Source of the DNA: Ruminococcaceae bacterium UBA3710 | Lineage (GTDB): Bacteria > Bacillota > Clostridia > Oscillospirales > Acutalibacteraceae | Direction: 5' to 3' | NCBI GenBank assembly: GCA_002371985.1 | Contig: DFHZ01000023.1 | Location: 1 to 5,178 of the forward strand | Length of the DNA stretch: 5,178 bases | Shown here: one piece after another, positions 1 through 5,178 of the stretch | How positions within the stretch are numbered: position 1 is the first letter of the stretch | Layout of the letters: the number at the start of each line of letters is the position of its first letter | Program-made: the position numbers and the translations under genes | The notes under the pieces: generated by a model | What the model was told of the DNA's origin: nothing | What the model saw: only the letters and a program-made list of their open reading frames with translations | Database searches by the model: none

Positions 1-142
1 TTCGATCAGCGTTGAAATTTCTTCCCATTACTCTTCGCATATCGCGTTTACAAATTGCTAAAGATAGTAAGTCATCGTCATAGCAAGGCGCTGTTCCTCC
101 AAAATAGGTTAGACGATAAGAATAAATATAATGTTTTCCCAT
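1..142 (-). CDS. Nmad2-like protein, N-terminal fragment (cut by window start)
   Basis: The reading frame opens at an ATG with its first base at 142 and stays open for 47 codons to the window edge, so only the N-terminus is visible. An SD of GGGAG (complement of 151-155) lies 8 bases before the ATG. The protein starts MGKHYIYSYRLTYFGGTAP and continues with an acidic turn and the segment LLSLAICKRDMRR (residues 25-37). The pattern of a Tyr-rich first strand, an AP turn, then L-x-LAxCK-xxxR recalls the Nmad2 family (nucleotide modification associated domain 2), predicted from comparative genomics to act in nucleic-acid modification; no biochemical role is visible here. The start lies only 21 bases after the stop of the WYL regulator with no terminator between, so the two are probably co-transcribed. 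The gene itself is near certain; the family call is from memory of the motif and is tentative. Confidence 0.8.
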   Translation of the reverse strand, partial: MGKHYIYSYRLTYFGGTAPCYDDDLLSLAICKRDMRRVMGRNFNADR

Positions 143-150
143 AGTTATTT

Positions 151-155
151 CTCCC
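151..155 (-). promoter_or_regulatory. Ribosome binding site of the Nmad2-like gene
   Basis: On the minus strand GGGAG stands 8 bases before the ATG at 142. It sits wholly inside the 21-base gap after the regulator's stop codon and fixes the start of a gene too short in this window to be judged by length alone. Confidence 0.75.
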
Positions 156-163
156 GTTCTTTT

Positions 164-1213
164 TCAAATATAATTTTCCACTGCCTTTTTTAAGTCCTCT
201 TTAATGTTATCACGCAGCTTTTGAGGGGTCAACACTTTAACATGAAGTGCGTATTGCAAAGCCCAAAGCCGCATAGCATTTTCGTTCACGGTTATGCGGA
301 CGGACACTTCCGTTTCGGTTTCGTCATAAAAGGTTACATCTTTCCCGAACCAGTCTATAATATCGCCGACAAGGTATTTTTTCGCACGGAAGGTTACGGG
401 AATGCTCTCGCCCGCAAACATATAGACATGCTCCGCCATGTGTTTCGGCAGGTTAAAACCGTTTTTTATCTCCGGTACACGGCTTTTCGGTTTTGCCGGC
501 TCGTCAAGAAGTTTGATATCGGTTATCCTGTCGACCCTTATATTTGAAACATTATCGTATTTATCATAATTACATATAAGATAATATCTGCCGTTTGCGG
601 CGACCATTTGATAGGGATTTACGGTATAAACCTTTTTTGTACCATTGGGAAATGTTTCGGCATGCGGTTTTTTATCAAGTCCGTATCGATTATATTGAAA
701 CTGAATTTTTCGGCTTTTGGCAATCGCCTCATCAATAACATCAATGTTATAAAACAACTGTTTATTTTGCGGTGCATTATCAGGCAGGGTGCTGATATAT
801 TTGATTCTCGACCGGAAATACTGATTGGAAAGTCCCGACAGTTTGTCAACGAGTTCTTTGCATTGACTATATGGGATATGCTTTGAGAAAAGCAAACTAT
901 CAATTAGCAAACGTAGTTCACTGTCGGTAAAATCTCTTTCTAAGTAAAAATCGGAAAGAATATAGTTTTCTTCCGGCTTTCCGTCTTTACCCGGGACCAT
1001 GCGTACCGATTCGCTATAATTAATTTCATATCCGAAGTCAATCAGGTTCATCAGATTCCGCTTGACCGCCTTTCGCTCCGCCAACATATTGTATTCGTTT
1101 TTTAGAATTTCGACGATATCCTTTTGTGAAAGCCGATGGTCCTCGTCGGAATACCGTTTGAGAATATCAAGAATATTCATAATCAATAATTTTTTCGGTT
1201 GCACGCTATACAT
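164..1213 (-). CDS. WYL-domain transcriptional regulator (wHTH-WYL-WCX)
   Basis: A 349-residue cytoplasmic DNA-binding regulator. Residues about 10-65 form a winged helix-turn-helix (LSQKDIVEIL as first helix, then a basic recognition segment with AERKAVKRNL). Residues about 150-236 are the WYL domain: VNPYQMVAANGRYYLICNY carries the signature as YYL (210-212), followed by the Arg-rich strand NIRVDRI (224-230). Residues about 270-345 match the C-terminal WCX extension. Length is normal for the family. WYL domains are thought to sense ligands such as nucleic-acid fragments or nucleotides, and such regulators often control phage-defence loci. I chose the ATG at 1213 because GAGGTGG lies 5 bases upstream; a GTG at 1222 would lie inside that SD, and the in-frame ATG at 1180 has no SD. 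It is transcribed away from the HD gene and runs into the Nmad2-like gene. Autoregulation through the repeats in its promoter is inferred. Confidence 0.92.
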   Translation of the reverse strand: MYSVQPKKLLIMNILDILKRYSDEDHRLSQKDIVEILKNEYNMLAERKAVKRNLMNLIDFGYEINYSESVRMVPGKDGKPEENYILSDFYLERDFTDSELRLLIDSLLFSKHIPYSQCKELVDKLSGLSNQYFRSRIKYISTLPDNAPQNKQLFYNIDVIDEAIAKSRKIQFQYNRYGLDKKPHAETFPNGTKKVYTVNPYQMVAANGRYYLICNYDKYDNVSNIRVDRITDIKLLDEPAKPKSRVPEIKNGFNLPKHMAEHVYMFAGESIPVTFRAKKYLVGDIIDWFGKDVTFYDETETEVSVRITVNENAMRLWALQYALHVKVLTPQKLRDNIKEDLKKAVENYI

Positions 1214-1218
1214 CAAAA

Positions 1219-1225
1219 CCACCTC
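1219..1225 (-). promoter_or_regulatory. Ribosome binding site deciding the WYL regulator start
   Basis: The minus strand reads GAGGTGG followed by a 5-base spacer and the ATG at 1213. Its presence rules out the upstream GTG (1222), which overlaps it. Confidence 0.8.
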
Positions 1226-1231
1226 AAAAAC

Positions 1232-1260
1232 AGTATATCATCTTTAAGATAAGAATACAA
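1232..1260 (-). promoter_or_regulatory. Predicted promoter of the WYL regulator operon
   Basis: On the minus strand TTGTAT (complement of 1255-1260, 3 of 6 to the -35 consensus) and TATACT (complement of 1232-1237, 5 of 6 to the -10) are exactly 17 bases apart. Transcription would start near 1225, leaving a leader of about 12 bases that barely holds the SD. The weak -35 is compatible with a regulated promoter. Confidence 0.55.
1240..1250. promoter_or_regulatory. Candidate operator: ATCTT-T-AAGAT inverted repeat
   Basis: Five-base arms around a central T form an 11-base inverted repeat inside the spacer between the -35 and -10 of the WYL promoter. A regulator bound here would cover the promoter, so autoregulation by the WYL protein is a reasonable guess. 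Short AT-rich palindromes also occur by chance. Confidence 0.35.
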
Positions 1261-1293
1261 CACCAGATGCGACAATTTTATCCCATGATCGCC

Positions 1294-1304
1294 GTTATGA
1301 TAAC
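1294..1304. promoter_or_regulatory. Candidate operator: GTTAT-G-ATAAC inverted repeat
   Basis: An 11-base inverted repeat with five-base arms and a central G, in the middle of the divergent intergenic region, upstream of the -35 of the HD gene promoter. It includes one TGATA copy, an element also present at 1236-1240 (as TATCA), 1335-1339 (as TATCA) and 1341-1345. Function is inferred from position only. Confidence 0.3.
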
Positions 1305-1320
1305 AATAGATCACTTTTTC

Positions 1321-1349
1321 TTGCAAAAAACGTCTATCAATGATACAAT
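1321..1349 (+). promoter_or_regulatory. Predicted promoter of the HD phosphohydrolase gene
   Basis: TTGCAA (1321-1326, 4 of 6) and TACAAT (1344-1349, 5 of 6) are separated by 17 bases, and a TG at 1341-1342 gives an extended -10. The expected start near 1356 leaves a leader of only about 10 bases containing the SD. The inverted repeat TATCA-A-TGATA (1335-1345) overlaps the -10, a position suited to repression. Confidence 0.6.
1335..1345. promoter_or_regulatory. Candidate operator: TATCA-A-TGATA inverted repeat
   Basis: A perfect 5+1+5 inverted repeat ending within the -10 hexamer of the HD gene promoter. It shares the TATCA/TGATA half-site with 1236-1240 and 1298-1302, so one protein could bind across the whole divergent region. 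No binding data can be inferred from sequence alone. Confidence 0.35.
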
Positions 1350-1355
1350 ATTGCC

Positions 1356-1362
1356 GGGTGAG
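1356..1362 (+). promoter_or_regulatory. Ribosome binding site deciding the HD gene start
   Basis: GGGTGAG, containing GGTGA that pairs with the 3' end of 16S rRNA, ends 3 bases before the ATG at 1366. It supports that start over the in-frame upstream ATGs (from 1267), which precede or overlap the predicted promoter and lack a comparable SD. Confidence 0.65.
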
Positions 1363-1365
1363 AAA

Positions 1366-2550
1366 ATGCCGAATTATGAGAATTTAAGTCCTGAAATGTC
1401 TGAAAAAGTGAGCAGGCATAAGATAAGCCCATATGCTTTTTCGGATGATAATGCAGTTCGCCGGGATAACGCTCACGACAAACCGAACGCGGTGCGTACG
1501 CCCTTTATCCGGGACTGCGATAAAATACTTAACTGCCCTTTTTATAATCGCTACGCCGATAAAACGCAGGTGTTCTCGTTTTATAAGAATGACGATATAT
1601 CGAGGCGAGGGCTTCATGTACAGTTGGTTTCCCGCATTGCGAGAACTATCGGCAAGGCGTTAGGTCTTAACCTCGAACTGATAGAGGCAATCGCTCTCGG
1701 TCACGATATAGGGCATACGCCCTTCGGCCACGCAGGTGAGAGCTTTCTCGATGAAATCTACTTTGAGCACACAGGCAGGCATTTCGCTCATAATATACAC
1801 TCAGTGAGGGTGCTCGATAAGATATTTCCGTATAACATCACCCTGCAAACGCTAAACGGCATTGCCGCTCACGACGGCGAGATTGAATTATCGGAATACA
1901 GACCAAAGTCGCTTGACAGTTTTGCCGAGTTTCACCGCCAAATCGAGAGTTGTTACATAGATAAAGGCAACATCAAAAATTTAGTTCCTTGCACGCTTGA
2001 GGGTTGCGTTGTTCGTATTTCGGATATTATCGCATACCTCGGCAAAGACCGGCAGGATGCCGAGCGTGCAAATCTGCTTAATGACACCGATTATGACAGC
2101 GGTGCAATCGGTGTTATCAATGCCGAAATTATAAATAATCTTGTTGTAAATATCATCGAGAACAGTTACGGTAAGCCGTATATAAAAATGGATGAAAAGC
2201 ACTTTGCAGCACTAAAAAAAGCAAAATCAGATAATTACGAACTTATCTATAAAAACAAATTGGTTGCCGAAATGCTCACTACCACCGTAAAGCCGATGAT
2301 GAAAGCAGTATATGAAAAAATGCTTGACGACCTGAAAGGCAAAAGCTATGGTTCGGTAATTTATAAGCACCATATAAACTATGTAAATAAAGCACATTAC
2401 AGCAGAATTACACCGTATGAAAGCGAAGAGCCAAATCAAATCGTAGTCGATTACATCGCCAGCATGACCGACGACTATTTCGTGGAACTTTACAATCATC
2501 TTTTTCCGGAAAGCGATTTAAAAATCGCGTATAAGGGGTATTTTGATTAG
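1366..2550 (+). CDS. HD-domain phosphohydrolase, dGTP triphosphohydrolase-like
   Basis: A 394-residue cytoplasmic protein of the HD superfamily, closest in motif pattern to dGTPases, which cleave dNTPs to the nucleoside and triphosphate and can limit phage replication by draining dNTP pools. Near the N-terminus the segment 44-70 (RTPFIRDCDKIL through DKTQVF) matches the family's entry motif, with KTQVF at 66-70. The metal site is complete: H84, H113-D114 in LGHDIGHTPFGHAGE, and D220 in RISDIIAYLGKDRQDAE; H117, H122 and H169 (AAHDGE) are the further conserved active-site histidines. The open frame extends back to 1267, adding 33 residues, but I start at 1366 because of the SD and because the promoter lies in between. 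The region after about residue 240 is mostly helical and less typical, so substrate and oligomer type are unsure. It reads away from the WYL regulator and is followed after 45 bases by the UDG-like gene. Confidence 0.9.
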   Translation: MPNYENLSPEMSEKVSRHKISPYAFSDDNAVRRDNAHDKPNAVRTPFIRDCDKILNCPFYNRYADKTQVFSFYKNDDISRRGLHVQLVSRIARTIGKALGLNLELIEAIALGHDIGHTPFGHAGESFLDEIYFEHTGRHFAHNIHSVRVLDKIFPYNITLQTLNGIAAHDGEIELSEYRPKSLDSFAEFHRQIESCYIDKGNIKNLVPCTLEGCVVRISDIIAYLGKDRQDAERANLLNDTDYDSGAIGVINAEIINNLVVNIIENSYGKPYIKMDEKHFAALKKAKSDNYELIYKNKLVAEMLTTTVKPMMKAVYEKMLDDLKGKSYGSVIYKHHINYVNKAHYSRITPYESEEPNQIVVDYIASMTDDYFVELYNHLFPESDLKIAYKGYFD

Positions 2551-2571
2551 GTTTTTTACTACACTTACAAT
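2543..2571 (+). promoter_or_regulatory. Possible internal promoter for the UDG-like gene
   Basis: TTGATT (2543-2548, 4 of 6) and TACAAT (2566-2571, 5 of 6) are 17 bases apart; the -35 overlaps the HD gene stop codon. Transcription would begin about 18 bases before the next ATG. It could let the gene be expressed independently, in line with its different base composition, but read-through from the HD gene is equally possible. Confidence 0.4.
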
Positions 2572-2595
2572 CATAACTAACAGTGAGGTTTTTGA

Positions 2596-3411
2596 ATGAA
2601 TGAGCTAAAAAGTGTAAAAGAACTTAAAGAAAAGTTAATGTCAATGTATAGCGAGAAATACTATTGTTGTAGAGATGGAAAATGCAAATATTTTGACGAA
2701 TGCAAAAATGACATTGTTGAGCCGTGCAAGTATTTTTCTGATAAGGTAAGAATAGGTCATAATTATGGTAGAGATATTGCTATCCCAAAAATAATGTTTG
2801 TAGGTTTAGAAGCAAAACACCCAGACTACGAAAATCAAGTCGTTGAGGGAATTATGGACATATATCAAAAAGCTACTAATTCTCACTTCAGAGGATTAAG
2901 ATATGTTTTATCTTACCTACTTGCACCATTTTTTGAAGAAGAAGCACCAAAAAACACTAAAATTGACAAAAGATTCGATGATGAAAGAATAAATGTTTTA
3001 ACTAGATTTGCCCTTTCAAATATCTACAAATGTGCTTTTGGTAACTATAATCAATATCGAAATCTACCGCATTCACATTCTATGAAAAAGTATTGCCAAA
3101 GGATATTATTTGATGAGATAGATATTTTAGAGCCTGATATTGTGGTAGCACAAATTGTTGAAAACAAACCGGATTTATTTTGGAAAAACATATTAGATAA
3201 ATATTCAGACGAAAAAGAAAATCTAATTTGCGGAGATGGTAAGAATAATAATACTTCCGTTTATAAAATGAGACACAAAAATGGGAAACCGTTTCTGTTT
3301 GTTTGGAGTTATCATGGTGCTTGGATACCTTTTGCATCGCAAAAATATCTTGCAGTATTAAATAAGGTACTTGATGCAACATTAGAAAACTATACAAGTC
3401 GTCAAGAGTAA
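2596..3411 (+). CDS. Cysteine-rich uracil-DNA glycosylase superfamily protein (family 4/5-like)
   Basis: A 271-residue soluble protein. No exact family is recalled, but the order of motifs fits the uracil-DNA glycosylase fold with an Fe-S cluster. An N-terminal cysteine group (C24, C25, C30, C36, C44) precedes IPKIMFVGLEA (63-73), the place of the family's GEAPG loop; HFRGLRYVLSYLL (97-109) fits the following helix; SNIYKC (C146) matches the family's 'NxxKC' strand; YCQRILFDEIDILEPDIVVAQ (166-186, C167) matches the helix and strand that carry the fourth cluster cysteine; WSYHGAW (H240) sits where the catalytic HPS loop lies. C146, C167 and two N-terminal cysteines are thus candidate cluster ligands. 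The GEAPG loop and the Pro-Ser after the histidine are changed, so true uracil excision is doubtful; DNA binding or another base is possible. SD GTGAGG (2583-2588) lies 7 bases before the ATG. Base and codon use are more AT-rich than its neighbours (9 of 12 arginines AGA), suggesting transfer. Confidence 0.85.
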   Translation: MNELKSVKELKEKLMSMYSEKYYCCRDGKCKYFDECKNDIVEPCKYFSDKVRIGHNYGRDIAIPKIMFVGLEAKHPDYENQVVEGIMDIYQKATNSHFRGLRYVLSYLLAPFFEEEAPKNTKIDKRFDDERINVLTRFALSNIYKCAFGNYNQYRNLPHSHSMKKYCQRILFDEIDILEPDIVVAQIVENKPDLFWKNILDKYSDEKENLICGDGKNNNTSVYKMRHKNGKPFLFVWSYHGAWIPFASQKYLAVLNKVLDATLENYTSRQE

Positions 3412-3439
3412 CAAAGAATTAGTATAACTAAACTGTAAT

Positions 3440-3480
3440 GCGACAGTGATCTTATTGACCGCTGTCGCTTCTTCTGTTTT
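3440..3480 (+). terminator. Rho-independent terminator after the UDG-like gene
   Basis: GCGACAGTG (3440-3448) pairs with CGCTGTCGC (3460-3468) as a 9-base stem with one T-G wobble and an 11-base loop, followed by the T-rich run TTCTTCTGTTTT (3469-3480). It begins 29 bases after the UDG-like stop codon and closes the HD/UDG-like unit, separating it from the AAA gene. Confidence 0.7.
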
Positions 3481-3511
3481 CTGCTCGTATCTTACCGCTA
3501 CTCGTGTCCCC

Positions 3512-3529
3512 TTTTCGGTGCACCGAAAA
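3512..3529. promoter_or_regulatory. 18-base perfect palindrome, candidate operator
   Basis: TTTTCGGTGCACCGAAAA equals its own reverse complement over all 18 bases. It ends three bases before the -10 of the AAA gene promoter and so fills the spacer and -35 zone, the place of a repressor or MerR-like activator site. It is unlikely to be a terminator because no T run follows on either strand. Confidence 0.6.
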
Positions 3530-3532
3530 TTG

Positions 3533-3538
3533 TATAAT
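3533..3538 (+). promoter_or_regulatory. -10 element of the AAA gene promoter
   Basis: A perfect TATAAT with TG directly before it. No good -35 is found at 16-18 bases (the region reads CCTTTT/CTTTTC), so the promoter either needs an activator at the palindrome or has a weak -35. Predicted start is near 3545, giving a leader of about 30 bases with SD GGGAGG at 3561-3566. Confidence 0.6.
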
Positions 3539-3574
3539 ACGGTCGTAAAAGAAAGAAAACGGGAGGACAACAGA

Positions 3575-5178
3575 ATGAAATTTTATAAAGCAACCGCTGT
3601 TTTAACGGATGAAAAATGGGTTGAACAGAATAATGACCGCCGTATCGAGCGTGAAAACGCAAGAAAGATTTCCGTCAAAAGCGAAGACTACAATCAAAAA
3701 AGAAAAGATTACGGTTATACATTTGTCGTGGATTTTGAACATGAACAAATTATATGCGGTATGATCGTTTCGGATCGCAACGATCCCGAAAAAAGTATCC
3801 GTTCTTTTTTAAAAGCAATCGGGATGAATGTAAGAGATTTAGAGTTTAATGAGATCACATTTTCATATTTCGCAAGTATGCTTTCCCGTGCCGAAGCCGG
3901 CGATTATATAGATGACGAAGCGGAAATATTAGAGCAGTTTGATCTTGACCGGCTACGCAATTCTTATAAACTGGAATACGGAGAAAACCTTTTGCCTGCC
4001 GTAACCGAAAAGGACGATTTATATCGGACGGCAAAACAACTGCTGGCAACCGAAACCTTATTGCCGGAACTTGACCGAATTTATTCCGGAAAATCAAAAT
4101 CGGCGGCAGCGGGACATCCTGTTCACTATTTTGTTGAAACTGCCGACAGGGATACAAGAAAATCCTTATACCGCACACTGCTTCAGGCACTTTACGATTG
4201 CAAAAGAGTAGGCAGCAGACGGTACTGCTTTATGGATTTCAGACCCGGACAGCGTTTCTCTCATACCGCATACGATTTTCTGTATAAAAGTTGTAAGGAC
4301 GGCGTTGTAGTTGTGCGTTATCTCGCCGGCGAAGATAACGAAGAAGACGAATTTGCCACCGCCGAAACCGAAACGATTTCCATAATTTGCGAAACTATGA
4401 TGAAGTACCGCAACAGGGTGCTGACCGTTTTCTGCCTGCCTCGGGTATGCGAAAAGACGAAAAAACTGTTCTTTGAAAATCTCGGCTCGGTAAGTATGGT
4501 GGAAATTAAGGAGGATCTCGCTAATTCTGAAAAATCCGCCAAATATCTGCAAATGCTTTGCAAACAGAGGCGTATACGCCCCGATAAAAAATTGTTTTCA
4601 GGGTTGGAAAGCGAAAAAATGTATCTGCCCGAAGAATTGCGGAATATATTTGAAGAATGGTACAACAACAAGATGAAAACCGTGATTTTCCCGCAATATC
4701 GCGATATATCCGGCTGTCGTAAGGAAGCATTAAAGGAAAAGGCGCACGGCAACGCCTACAACGATTTACAGGATATGATAGGTCTTGAAAACGCCAAAGA
4801 AGTAATAGTTAAGGCACTCGATTACTACAAACTCCAAAGGCTTTATAAGGATAAAGGAATAAAACAGGACAGACCTGCTATGCACATGGTCTTTACCGGC
4901 AACCCCGGCACCGCCAAAACAACGGTAGCGAGGCTTTTTGCCCGCATTATGAAAGAAAACGGACTGCTTTCAAAAGGGCATTTGGTAGAGGTCGGGCGAA
5001 GCGATCTTGTTGGCAAATATGTCGGTTGGACGGCACAAATCGTGAAAGATAAGTTCAAAAAAGCCATGGGCGGAGTGCTTTTTATAGACGAGGCGTATTC
5101 TCTTGTTGAAAACCGAAACGGTTTATACGGTGATGAAGCAATCAACACCATAGTGCAGGAAATGGAAAACCGCCGTGA
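3575..5178 (+). CDS. CbbX/SpoVK-type AAA ATPase with degenerate first AAA module (cut by window end)
   Basis: The ATG at 3575 follows GGGAGG at 8 bases and opens a frame of 534 codons that is still open at the window end. Residues 1-140 are a mixed, charged domain I do not recognise (YTFVVDFEHEQIICGMIVSD suggests a beta sheet). Residues about 150-366 look like a first AAA module without its catalytic residues. Residues 397-534 are an AAA domain of the CbxX/CfxQ (CbbX, SpoVK) type: LQDMIGLENAKEVI (398-411), Walker A GNPGTAKT (442-449, Ala where Gly is usual), a pore-loop-like KYVGWT (481-486) and Walker B GGVLFIDEAYSL (499-510). Sensor 1, the arginine finger and the lid lie beyond the window. 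Relatives are hexameric ATP-driven remodellers (Rubisco activase CbbX, sporulation protein SpoVK); the target here is unknown. No signal peptide or membrane segment is seen. A terminator upstream and its own promoter make it a separate unit. EccA of type VII secretion shares this AAA type but has a different N-terminal repeat domain. Confidence 0.9.
   Translation, partial: MKFYKATAVLTDEKWVEQNNDRRIERENARKISVKSEDYNQKRKDYGYTFVVDFEHEQIICGMIVSDRNDPEKSIRSFLKAIGMNVRDLEFNEITFSYFASMLSRAEAGDYIDDEAEILEQFDLDRLRNSYKLEYGENLLPAVTEKDDLYRTAKQLLATETLLPELDRIYSGKSKSAAAGHPVHYFVETADRDTRKSLYRTLLQALYDCKRVGSRRYCFMDFRPGQRFSHTAYDFLYKSCKDGVVVVRYLAGEDNEEDEFATAETETISIICETMMKYRNRVLTVFCLPRVCEKTKKLFFENLGSVSMVEIKEDLANSEKSAKYLQMLCKQRRIRPDKKLFSGLESEKMYLPEELRNIFEEWYNNKMKTVIFPQYRDISGCRKEALKEKAHGNAYNDLQDMIGLENAKEVIVKALDYYKLQRLYKDKGIKQDRPAMHMVFTGNPGTAKTTVARLFARIMKENGLLSKGHLVEVGRSDLVGKYVGWTAQIVKDKFKKAMGGVLFIDEAYSLVENRNGLYGDEAINTIVQEMENRR

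Noticed and set aside
221..547. Plus-strand open frame opposite the WYL regulator (also 608-886 and 1062-1247)
   Set aside because: Antisense to a well-supported gene, no SD in good position and no recognisable protein pattern.
619..903. Second minus-strand frame inside the WYL regulator
   Set aside because: Overlaps the regulator in another frame and has no motif.
1189..1204. TTTTCGGTTGCAC in the start of the WYL gene, resembling the 18-base palindrome at 3512
   Set aside because: Only one half matches and with an inserted base; it lies in coding sequence, so it is most likely chance.
1267..1365. N-terminal 33-residue extension of the HD protein
   Set aside because: The predicted promoter (1321-1349) and SD (1356-1362) lie inside it, and the family motif begins only after the ATG at 1366.
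3512..3529. Palindrome as a transcription terminator
   Set aside because: No T run follows on either strand and a -10 element lies right beside it; the true terminator is the hairpin at 3440-3480.
3382..3570. Minus-strand open frame between the UDG-like and AAA genes
   Set aside because: It covers the terminator, palindrome and promoter of the plus strand and shows no protein motif.
3855..4752. Several minus-strand open frames under the AAA gene, including one at 4843-5151
   Set aside because: Shadows of a gene whose plus-strand frame shows clear AAA motifs and runs uninterrupted.

Overview
The window looks like chromosomal DNA from a low-to-medium GC Bacillota, most likely an anaerobic gut or rumen clostridium. 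This rests on strong purine-rich Shine-Dalgarno (SD) sites, good sigma-A-type promoters with 17-base spacers, and the protein families present; it is inference, not identification. It holds five protein-coding genes, two cut by the window edges, and no RNA gene, CRISPR array or insertion sequence that I can see.

Left part, minus strand (1-1213): a WYL-domain transcription regulator (wHTH-WYL-WCX layout), followed 21 bases later by the first 47 codons of a gene resembling Nmad2 (nucleotide modification associated domain 2). The two probably form one transcription unit. Centre, plus strand (1366-3411): a divergently transcribed HD-domain phosphohydrolase of the dGTPase type, then a small cysteine-rich protein that I place in the uracil-DNA glycosylase superfamily (family 4/5-like, with candidate Fe-S cysteines). 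The 152-base gap between the divergent genes carries two face-to-face promoters with inverted repeats lying in or over them, fitting control by the WYL protein. A hairpin terminator follows at 3440-3480.

Right part, plus strand (3575 to the end): a separate unit with its own near-perfect -10 element next to an 18-base perfect palindrome. It encodes a large AAA protein cut by the window end. Its C-terminal module is a CbbX/SpoVK-type AAA domain with intact Walker B and an altered Walker A. Its middle part aligns without gaps to the Walker A region of the second module but has lost the catalytic residues, so this appears to be a tandem AAA protein with a dead first module.

Taken together, a WYL regulator, an Nmad2-like protein, a dNTP-hydrolase-like HD protein and a UDG-fold protein around one divergent promoter suggest a nucleotide/DNA-base-centred accessory or defence locus. 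The families are read from the sequence; their cooperation is inference. The UDG-like gene is clearly more AT-rich, with different arginine codon use, so it was probably acquired separately. The AAA gene may be an unrelated neighbour.
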